Shown here piece after piece: positions 1 to 5,354 of a stretch of 6,452 bases of DNA (the first letter of the stretch is position 1; the number at the start of each line of letters is the position of its first letter). A program made the position numbers and the translations under genes. The DNA comes from CAYFSS01 sp964345975. Its GTDB lineage: Bacteria; Bacillota; Clostridia; Saccharofermentanales; Fastidiosipilaceae. The DNA is taken from the NCBI GenBank assembly GCA_964345975.1, contig CAYFSS010000042.1:1-6452 (forward strand), read 5' to 3'. The notes under the pieces were generated by a model that did no database searches, was not told where the DNA came from, and saw only the letters and a program-made list of their open reading frames with translations.

Positions 1-226
1 GCATGCTCAATTACTCAAAGTAATAACCATGAATGAGACGACTCTAAGACGAGATATTCTGAATACGTAAAGCTCTGCTTCGTTAGATCATTTGCTTATT
101 TATTTAGGAATTACGATGGTACACCCTAGATTCTTACATAATTCTACATACAGTAAATCCGTCTCCATATCTAAATAGAATTTTCTTCTTCCAAGTATAT
201 TCATTAAGAATAATTCTGAGCATACG
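1..226. other. AT-rich flank with no recognisable gene
   Basis: I see no open reading frame with a credible start, ribosome binding site and protein-like composition on either strand here. The stretch is AT-rich and holds only a short palindrome (AGAATAATTCT, 207-217) and scattered T-runs. It is best read as the intergenic space beyond the end of the sulfatase operon. A promoter for a gene off the left edge cannot be excluded. Confidence 0.6.
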
Positions 227-256
227 AAGGGCTCAACGCGGTAACGCTGAGCCCTT
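227..256. terminator. Strong hairpin downstream of the sulfatase operon, possible bidirectional terminator
   Basis: AAGGGCTCA (227-235) is perfectly complementary to TGAGCCCTT (248-256), giving a 9-bp GC-rich stem with a 12-nt loop, 54 nt beyond the sulfatase stop codon. Position suggests it ends the minus-strand operon. The T-rich tail is better on the plus strand (TTGTTTCTCT after 254) than on the minus strand, where CGTATGC follows the stem. It may therefore work in both directions, or mainly block plus-strand transcription coming from the left. Confidence 0.6.
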
Positions 257-310
257 GTTTCTCTATTACGAATTCCAGTTCATCTAAAGGCAAAGCCCAA
301 GCCATCGAAC

Positions 311-1774
311 TCACTCAGCTAAACCGTATCGTGCATAAACTTCAAACGGAGCACGATGCTTCTTCAACTGAACCTTCAGCTTCGCTTCCAAGTCAGCGGC
401 AAGATCCGGATCCTCCAATGGAACCTGCTGCGAAGGATCCTCGAGCACGTCATACACAAGATCGTCCATCTCACTGAAGTGTGGCATGGGAGTTGCAGGT
501 ATCTTGAGCATCTTCCAAGCGCCTTGATCCTTCAGTTCAATCTCAACAAGTTCGGCTCGACTCAACTCCTCACGAGAGAAGCTGTCCCGCATGTGGTGAG
601 GCGAGAGCGTGTAGTCATAGATTTCTTTGTCAGGGAGAGGAGCTTTGTAGAGTACATGTCTTCCATCCGCCAAACCGATTGGACCACCAAATACTCCGAA
701 AATCACTGCCTCGTGTAAGGTCTCACCGTCAGCATAGATGCAACTCAAGCTCTCTTCTTCGCATAGACTTGGCGGCGCAATGCCAAAGAGATCCGCCACC
801 GTCGGCGTGACATTTAAGGTATACGCGAGTTCTTCGCAAACCTCACCTTGTCTCGGATGACGTGGATCGTAGAGATAGAACGGCACATGGGTGATCTCTT
901 CGTAGGGTGCACAGAAGTTTTTCCCCATATAACCTTGCTCACCCAACATGAAACCATGATCTGTCATTACAATAAGGGCAGTATCTTTCCAAAGCCCATA
1001 CTTATCAAAAGCATCCAGCACTTTCCCTAGATATGTATCGACCATGCTCACCATGGCTCGATATCTGCGTATCATCTCGAGACGCTCTGCTTCTGACAAA
1101 TGATCCTCACCGTAGTCCGGCCAGTCGACCAGAGGGCCATCATAGTCCGTCGGATATAACTCTAGGAATTCGTCCGTGGTGAAGAAAGGTTCATGAGGGC
1201 TGAACGACTCGATCATCAAGAGCCAATCATCCTCACCATGGACTCGATCTATGAAATCCAAGCCATGGCGGAAAACTTGAGCCGTTGGGAGATCCTCCGT
1301 CGACTTAACATAACTCCGATTGATGTAGTCATGCTTAAAGTTCTGGGATCCTACACGTCGTGTTACTACATCCTCGTATTCGATCTCACCAACATGTGGG
1401 TGCCAGAGATCACCCTGTTGTCCTCGGATCATCTCGAAGCTATCGTATTGATTTAGATAACCGGTGCCACCGACTTCCCAATAATGAAAATGGTCATTCA
1501 CGAGGTGCGTGTAAACCCCATTTTCTTGTAAACGTGCAAACACCGAATCATCAAACGGTTCCAAGGGTGACCAGCCTCTATGGAGAAAATTGGAGCGACC
1601 GGTATGGAGCTCACGACGTGCCGGCATGCAAGGTAGCGAGCAGGTGTAGAACTGATCGAAGACCAATGTGTTGCGAGCCAGACGGTCGAAGTTCGGGGCA
1701 TGCGTCACCTTATCGCCGAAACCGGGCAAGTATTTCTTAATCAGGGTATCGAAGAGCAGCAGAACCGCTTTCAT
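311..1774 (-). CDS. Formylglycine-dependent sulfatase (family S1-like), probably cytoplasmic
   Basis: Predicted sulfate-ester hydrolase of the alkaline-phosphatase/sulfatase superfamily, 487 residues, a normal length for the family. Visible motifs, counted from the chosen start: an N-terminal strand ending in FDTL with D9 as a likely metal ligand; the active-site signature C49-M-P-A-R53 followed by RELHTGR, in which C49 would be oxidised to formylglycine; SFSPHEPF with H194; TDHGFMLGEQG with D272-H273; and MGKN with K285. There is no signal peptide or membrane segment, so it should act inside the cell. The first metal motif has one Asp followed by Thr instead of the common Asp-Asp pair. It is the last gene of the operon, after the sugar-binding protein, which suggests it desulfates the imported sugar (inference). 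The ATG at 1780 abuts AGGAG with no spacer, so the second ATG at 1774, six bases away, is preferred. The exact sulfated substrate cannot be read from the sequence. A related phosphonate or phosphodiester hydrolase activity is a less likely alternative. Confidence 0.92.
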   Translation of the reverse strand: MKAVLLLFDTLIKKYLPGFGDKVTHAPNFDRLARNTLVFDQFYTCSLPCMPARRELHTGRSNFLHRGWSPLEPFDDSVFARLQENGVYTHLVNDHFHYWEVGGTGYLNQYDSFEMIRGQQGDLWHPHVGEIEYEDVVTRRVGSQNFKHDYINRSYVKSTEDLPTAQVFRHGLDFIDRVHGEDDWLLMIESFSPHEPFFTTDEFLELYPTDYDGPLVDWPDYGEDHLSEAERLEMIRRYRAMVSMVDTYLGKVLDAFDKYGLWKDTALIVMTDHGFMLGEQGYMGKNFCAPYEEITHVPFYLYDPRHPRQGEVCEELAYTLNVTPTVADLFGIAPPSLCEEESLSCIYADGETLHEAVIFGVFGGPIGLADGRHVLYKAPLPDKEIYDYTLSPHHMRDSFSREELSRAELVEIELKDQGAWKMLKIPATPMPHFSEMDDLVYDVLEDPSQQVPLEDPDLAADLEAKLKVQLKKHRAPFEVYARYGLAE

Positions 1775-1780
1775 GAGCAT

Positions 1781-1785
1781 CTCCT
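1781..1785 (-). promoter_or_regulatory. Ribosome binding site that decides the sulfatase start
   Basis: AGGAG on the minus strand lies immediately against the ATG at 1780 but six bases from the in-frame ATG at 1774. Normal Shine-Dalgarno spacing favours 1774, removing two residues (Met-Leu) from the longest reading frame and placing the conserved KAVLLLFDTL strand right at the N-terminus. Confidence 0.75.
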
Positions 1786-1794
1786 TTTAAAATA

Positions 1795-1822
1795 GGGAGA
1801 AACGATCGAAACCGATTCTCCC
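1795..1822 (-). terminator. Intra-operon hairpin between binding-protein and sulfatase genes
   Basis: On the minus strand GGGAGAA (1822-1816) pairs with TTCTCCC (1801-1795), with two further CG pairs inside after a T-T mismatch. The stem is followed by TATTTTAAAA and then by the sulfatase ribosome binding site. It starts about 31 nt after the binding-protein stop codon. Such a hairpin could be a leaky terminator or a 3' stabiliser that keeps binding-protein mRNA more abundant than sulfatase mRNA. The T-run is interrupted, so full termination seems unlikely. Confidence 0.5.
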
Positions 1823-1853
1823 CTTGATACGTTTAGCCGAAGCTACGTTAATC

Positions 1854-3170
1854 TTATTGTTCTTTATCGATGATGAGTTGTCCGTTAGCCAGCATATTCT
1901 CGATCGTGGTTTCAAGATCCTGGTCGCCTAGGAGATACATCTCGAGCTCTTCATAGAGTACGGTATCGACTTCCTTCTGATACGTTGGGATGAACTCAGC
2001 AACGTTAGCTTTGAGATCCGGATTGTTCAGAACATTTGAAAGAGCTTCAGCATCGACGAGTTCTGGGAAATCCTCGATCATCGGCTCAACGAAATCCATT
2101 CTATCCGTCCCGGCTTCAGACGAAATAAACATCTTCTTAATCCGGACACCCTCCGTCGTGAGGAAGCGCAAGAACGTGAAAGCTTCTTCAGGATGGCTTG
2201 CCGTTTTGGAAATCGAGTAGACTAGGGGTGCTGAATTCGTAAGACCGGGCGTACCGTCATCCCAGACAGGGATTGGGGCAAACGTCGTCACGAAGTCGTG
2301 CGGATACTTCTCATTTCCGATCTCAGGAATCATGTAGGAAGCCATCGGGAGCATTGCAATCTTGCCGTTGAAGAACTGATCGCGATAGTTCATGTTGAGT
2401 GACTTAATGTCCATGAGAGGTGTGGCGACCTGTTTATTGTTCTCCAAGTCATAGACGTATTCAAACCATTTTGCGTAGGACGGGTCATCAATGCGCAGAT
2501 CCGTTTCCGATTCAAAGAGAAGATTGCCCTCGAATTTCGTCTGCAAACCAAGGGACATCGTGCCGGACCAATTGTGGAAATAAGCTCCATAAACTTTGTT
2601 TGGCCCTTCACCGTGAGTCAACTTCTCAGCATATTCAGCGAAGTCTTCCCATGTCCAATCGAGAGGCGGTACTTCAAGACCTGCTTCTTCGAGCATATCT
2701 TTATTGATGAGCACCATTTCATACTTCAGATCACTGGCGATTCCATAGTACTTTCCATCAATAGCCATTTGAGCATTGTAGAGCTCATCGATCGAGGTGC
2801 CTTCCGCTTCGAAGAACGGACCAAGATCCATATAAGATCCTGAAGATGCACGGCTTGCATAGTCGATGTAGGAAGGCGTCATCACAATATCGAGGGCTTC
2901 ATTCCCCATGACCATGATATCGACCTTTTGTAGGTAATCTTGAGAACTCATGTCTCCCACGTATTCTACTTCCAATTTGATGTTGGGATATTCCTCTTCA
3001 AAAGCATCGAAGATTCTCTGATTCGCTTCACTATGGTTCGTCTGCCAGTTCATGAACCGCAGCGTCACGGGCTCTTCCTCCGCCTTGATCACTCCGGACA
3101 AAGGCATGATGATCGCCTGCAATAGTACAAAAGCAAGCAACAGGGTCAGCATTTTTCTTGTTTTCTTCAT
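1854..3170 (-). CDS. Sugar ABC transporter extracellular substrate-binding protein (SBP_bac_1 / CUT1)
   Basis: Captures a sugar outside the membrane and delivers it to the two permeases encoded upstream. The 438-residue protein has the length and pattern of the MalE-like family: signal peptide at residues 1-30 (KKTRK, then a hydrophobic core LLLAFVLLQAIIM, ending VIKA before EEEP), the first lobe opening TLRFMNWQTNH, IFDAFEEEYPNIKLEV near residues 54-69, and the family-typical YYGIASDLKYEMVLINKDMLEEAGLE. The family usually has a lipobox cysteine in Gram-positive bacteria, but this protein has no cysteine at all, so signal-peptidase I cleavage after A30 is expected instead of lipid anchoring. 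The start has AGGAG at 3177-3181 with six-base spacing. It follows both permease genes, with a 109-bp gap, the reverse of the common order. The linked sulfatase hints at a sulfated ligand (inference). Confidence 0.93.
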   Translation of the reverse strand: MKKTRKMLTLLLAFVLLQAIIMPLSGVIKAEEEPVTLRFMNWQTNHSEANQRIFDAFEEEYPNIKLEVEYVGDMSSQDYLQKVDIMVMGNEALDIVMTPSYIDYASRASSGSYMDLGPFFEAEGTSIDELYNAQMAIDGKYYGIASDLKYEMVLINKDMLEEAGLEVPPLDWTWEDFAEYAEKLTHGEGPNKVYGAYFHNWSGTMSLGLQTKFEGNLLFESETDLRIDDPSYAKWFEYVYDLENNKQVATPLMDIKSLNMNYRDQFFNGKIAMLPMASYMIPEIGNEKYPHDFVTTFAPIPVWDDGTPGLTNSAPLVYSISKTASHPEEAFTFLRFLTTEGVRIKKMFISSEAGTDRMDFVEPMIEDFPELVDAEALSNVLNNPDLKANVAEFIPTYQKEVDTVLYEELEMYLLGDQDLETTIENMLANGQLIIDKEQ

Positions 3171-3279
3171 TATTCTCTCCTAGTTCAATATGTGCTGGAG
3201 CGGTTTATCTCTATGCAACGAAGCAGCCATTACCATCAATGCAATGAAGCGGGAAATTCTATACGAAACCGATCTACCA
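3171..3279 (-). promoter_or_regulatory. Leader gap upstream of the binding-protein gene
   Basis: This 109-bp gap stands out because the two permease genes are separated by only 7 bp. It holds the binding-protein ribosome binding site (AGGAG, 3177-3181) and two imperfect 13-bp direct repeats, TGCAACGAAGCAG (3214-3226) and TGCAATGAAGCGG (3240-3252), 26 bp apart. It also holds two 10-mers found in other gaps of this locus: CGGTTTATCT (3201-3210, also 5122-5131) and CGAAACCGAT (3264-3273, also 1807-1816). I find no convincing promoter. An internal promoter or mRNA-processing site that boosts binding-protein expression is possible. Confidence 0.35.
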
Positions 3280-4131
3280 CTAACCTTTAACTGCACCGGC
3301 CGTAATGCCTTCGACGACATACTTTTGACCAATCAAGAAGACGATGACCAAAGGAAGTGTAGCCGATACAGCCGCAGCCATGATTAACGAGTAGTAACTG
3401 CCGGACTCATCAGCGAACTGCTTCATCCCGAGTGGGATCGTAAACAGATCTCGCTTATTGAGGAAGATCAATGGGGTCTGGAAGTCATTCCAGGTCCAAG
3501 AAAACTTGATGATCGATAGTGTAGCAATCGAGGGCTTTAGAAGTGGAAAGATAACCCGAGTGAAGATCTGCCAATGATTCGCACCGTCGATGAGCGCCGA
3601 CTCGGACAAGCTAAGAGGGATCCCCAGCAAGGCCTGACGTAGCAAGAACACACCGTAAGTACTAAGCATCGTCATGAGGATGATACCTTCATGCGTGTTA
3701 TACAAGCCCGTGAAGTTTAGAATCATGAAGCGGCTGACCAAGGTAACCTGAGGCGGAATCATCATCGTCGCCAGATAAAGGATAAAGATCGCGTCCCGGC
3801 CTTTCCACTGGATCTTGGTGAAAGAATAGGCCCCCAACGCTGAGATGATGACTTGGAAGATAGTGGAAACCACCGTCACTTTGATGGAGTTCCAATAGTA
3901 GAGGCCAAAGTTATATCTCTCGCCCCATACCTCGGAATAGTTCTCCACTGCATTCCAGCGCTTAGGGATCCAACGAATCGGGAACTCGAAGACATCCGCT
4001 TCCAACTTGAAGGACGTGCTGATCATCCAGAAGAGTGGGATCAACATCGACAATCCGATGAGGATGAACAAGGGCGTGAAGATCCATTCGGGTAGGGTGA
4101 GACGTTTCTTGTTGATAGTTCTTGTAGTCAT
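3280..4131 (-). CDS. CUT1 sugar ABC transporter permease, MalG type
   Basis: Second membrane subunit of the importer, 283 residues, with six expected transmembrane helices; the first spans about residues 17-37 (WIFTPLFILIGLSMLIPLFW). The cytoplasmic EAA loop that docks on the ATPase is clear at residues 177-196, ESALIDGANHWQIFTRVIFP, with Ser in place of the usual first Ala. The C-terminus KYVVEGITAGAVKG is typical of the MalG/AraQ group. The start lies 7 bp after the stop codon of the upstream permease, and its ribosome binding site (TGAGG, 4141-4137) overlaps that stop, so translation of the two is probably coupled. No ATPase gene is next to it. As in many Bacillota sugar importers, a shared MsmX-like ATPase is expected elsewhere in the genome (inference). 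Confidence 0.94.
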   Translation of the reverse strand: MTTRTINKKRLTLPEWIFTPLFILIGLSMLIPLFWMISTSFKLEADVFEFPIRWIPKRWNAVENYSEVWGERYNFGLYYWNSIKVTVVSTIFQVIISALGAYSFTKIQWKGRDAIFILYLATMMIPPQVTLVSRFMILNFTGLYNTHEGIILMTMLSTYGVFLLRQALLGIPLSLSESALIDGANHWQIFTRVIFPLLKPSIATLSIIKFSWTWNDFQTPLIFLNKRDLFTIPLGMKQFADESGSYYSLIMAAAVSATLPLVIVFLIGQKYVVEGITAGAVKG

Positions 4132-4138
4132 GTCAACC

Positions 4139-5050
4139 TCACTCGATTGTGAAACTCTTTTGAGTGTTCCATTGGATTACCGTGACGATGAAGATCATGA
4201 TGAAGAGCGCCCATGCAAGCGTGTTGGAGTACCCCATCTCGTAGTTTTGGAAGGCTGTTCTATAAATGTGAAAAGCCATAACAGAGCTTGAGTTTCCCGG
4301 ACCGCCTTGTGTAAGCACCTCGATGTGGTCAAAGACCTTGAACGATCCAATGATACCCATGGTCGTGAGGAAGAAGGTCGTGGGTGAAACGAGCGGGACC
4401 GTGATTCTGAGGAACTTATTTAGACCATTAGCACCATCAATGTCAGCAGCCTCGTACACTTCACAGTCAATGTTCTTAAGACCGGCAATGAAGACCACCA
4501 CGTAGTAACCGATGTTTTGCCACACATAGATGATCATGACGCTGATGAGGGACGTTTGCTTAGACGTAAGCCAGTTCGGAGGATTCTCTATTCCAATTGT
4601 CCGCAGAAAATTATTCAAAGGTCCATAGTTCGGCTGGAGAAGAACCATCCAGACGGTACAGATCGCGACCGTGCTACATATATAAGGTATAAACATAGTC
4701 GTCCTTACACCCACAGCACCACGAACATAATTATTGATGATAAAGGCAAAAATAAGGCTTACCACAATCAGAACAGGGATTGTACCAAGCGTGAATAACA
4801 GGTTGTTCTTAAAGGATTGGATAAACCAAGGATCCTTAAACAAACGCTGATAATTGGCGAGGCCATTGAATTCAACTGCCCCCCAACCTTTGAGGAAGTT
4901 CCATTGGGTGAAACTTAAGACCAACGAGGCGATGACAGGAATCAGCGTAAAGATAACAAACCCGATGAAACTTGGAAGCACAAATAACATCCCACTGATT
5001 TGTTCTTTCGCATGACGCGAGAGACCTTCATTTACTGCTCTTGTTTGCAC
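4139..5050 (-). CDS. CUT1 sugar ABC transporter permease, MalF type, GTG start
   Basis: First gene of the operon and first membrane subunit of the sugar importer, 303 residues from the chosen start. Helices can be seen at about residues 21-45 (MLFVLPSFIGFVIFTLIPVI), 85-105, 118-138, 167-190, 224-237 and 277-292. The EAA loop is at about 200-219, EAADIDGANGLNKFLRITVP, and the MalF-group signature LTQGGPGNSS follows at 246-255. The longest frame opens at ATG 5101, but that codon has no ribosome binding site and would add 17 residues not expected in the family. GTG 5050 has AAAAGGAG six bases upstream and gives the usual short basic N-terminus before the first helix. The protein pairs with the downstream MalG-type permease. 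Its leader carries a palindrome that may take part in control. Confidence 0.93.
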   Translation of the reverse strand: MQTRAVNEGLSRHAKEQISGMLFVLPSFIGFVIFTLIPVIASLVLSFTQWNFLKGWGAVEFNGLANYQRLFKDPWFIQSFKNNLLFTLGTIPVLIVVSLIFAFIINNYVRGAVGVRTTMFIPYICSTVAICTVWMVLLQPNYGPLNNFLRTIGIENPPNWLTSKQTSLISVMIIYVWQNIGYYVVVFIAGLKNIDCEVYEAADIDGANGLNKFLRITVPLVSPTTFFLTTMGIIGSFKVFDHIEVLTQGGPGNSSSVMAFHIYRTAFQNYEMGYSNTLAWALFIMIFIVTVIQWNTQKSFTIE

Positions 5051-5056
5051 TTCAAT

Positions 5057-5061
5057 CTCCT
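5057..5061 (-). promoter_or_regulatory. Ribosome binding site fixing the MalF-type permease start at GTG 5050
   Basis: AGGAG, within AAAAGGAGA on the minus strand (5064-5056), stands six bases before GTG 5050. The sequence just before the alternative ATG 5101 (AACAGTGA) has no comparable match. This is the main reason to shorten the reading frame. Confidence 0.8.
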
Positions 5062-5069
5062 TTTCAGTG

Positions 5070-5085
5070 ACGGATTGAAATCCGT
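5070..5085. repeat. Palindrome in the operon leader containing one GAAATCC copy
   Basis: ACGGATT-GA-AATCCGT is a perfect 7+2+7 inverted repeat. Its right half contains GAAATCC, the motif also found at 5182-5188 and 5205-5211. It ends eight bases upstream of the AGGAG of the first operon gene. As DNA it could be an operator. As RNA on the minus strand it would fold into a six-pair stem with a UUCA tetraloop near the ribosome binding site, so translational control is an alternative. Confidence 0.5.
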
Positions 5086-5173
5086 ACGCTACACTTATCA
5101 TTCACTGTTCGATGATTCAAACGGTTTATCTTGCTTGTACGATTCACTAGGTATTACTTGATTGTTTGACTTG

Positions 5174-5201
5174 ATATTATGGAAATCCATTCGGGAAACA
5201 A
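5174..5201 (-). promoter_or_regulatory. Candidate promoter of the transporter-sulfatase operon
   Basis: On the minus strand TTGTTT (5201-5196) and TAATAT (5179-5174) are separated by 16 bp. The -35 box matches the sigma-A consensus poorly and the -10 box moderately, as expected for an activator-dependent promoter. One GGATTTC copy lies just upstream of the -35 box and another lies in the spacer. Transcription would begin near 5167, giving a leader of roughly 115 nt. A shifted -10 (CATAAT) is also possible. Confidence 0.3.
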
Positions 5202-5211
5202 CTTGAAATCC
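5180..5211. promoter_or_regulatory. Direct repeat pair TGGAAATCC / TTGAAATCC, candidate regulator-binding site
   Basis: TGGAAATCC (5180-5188) and TTGAAATCC (5203-5211) match at eight of nine bases and repeat in the same direction with a 23-bp period, about two helix turns. AraC-family regulators commonly bind such direct half-sites near the -35 box. The longer form TTGAAATCCGT is repeated exactly at 5075-5085 and 5203-5213. The left copy also sits within ATGGA-AA-TCCAT (5179-5190). Binding by the divergently encoded sensor-regulator is inference. Confidence 0.4.
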
Positions 5212-5237
5212 GTGCTAAGAGCTTGAATTTTGTATGG

Positions 5238-5264
5238 AATCGGCTCAATCGGCTCAATCGACTC
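5238..5264. repeat. Three tandem 9-bp units in the divergent control region
   Basis: AATCGGCTC, AATCGGCTC and AATCGACTC follow one another without gaps; only the last unit has one change (G to A). The array lies between the GAAATCC repeats and the plus-strand gene. It may be a regulator-binding array or a site of replication slippage that alters promoter spacing. Nothing in the sequence decides between these. Confidence 0.7.
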
Positions 5265-5342
5265 ATAAGATACAAAACCGTTCACTTAGATTCTACTAAG
5301 ACAATGCATACATTTTGAAAAGCCATACTCATAAGCTTACCT

Positions 5343-5349
5343 AGGGGAG
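5343..5349 (+). promoter_or_regulatory. Ribosome binding site for the plus-strand sensor gene
   Basis: AGGGGAG stands five bases before GTG 5355. The next in-frame start, ATG 5370, would be about 20 bases away, so GTG 5355 is preferred. An in-frame stop (TGA, 5316-5318) limits any upstream extension. Confidence 0.7.
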
Positions 5350-5354
5350 AGAAC

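Noticed and set aside
356..718. Plus-strand frame of 120 codons opposite the sulfatase gene
   Set aside because: It lies wholly antisense to a gene with clear family motifs, has no ribosome binding site and an unprotein-like composition.
1360..1740. Plus-strand frame of 126 codons opposite the sulfatase N-terminal part
   Set aside because: It is antisense to the active-site region of the sulfatase, is rich in Arg, His and Ser as expected of a shadow frame, and overlaps other shadow frames.
4007..4291. Plus-strand frame spanning the junction of the two permease genes
   Set aside because: It is antisense to the coupled permease genes and has no recognisable domain or start signal.
5113..5130. 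Possible catabolite-control (CcpA cre) site around CAAACGGTTTATC
   Set aside because: Only the core AAACGGTTT fits; several outer positions of the cre consensus do not match on either strand.
5285..5300. Inverted repeat CTTAG-N6-CTAAG upstream of the sensor gene
   Set aside because: Five-base arms in AT-rich DNA are expected by chance and no other feature supports an operator here.
5315..5343. Promoter TTGAAA-N17-TACCTA for the plus-strand gene
   Set aside because: Spacing is good, but transcription would begin at about 5350, beyond the ribosome binding site at 5343-5349.
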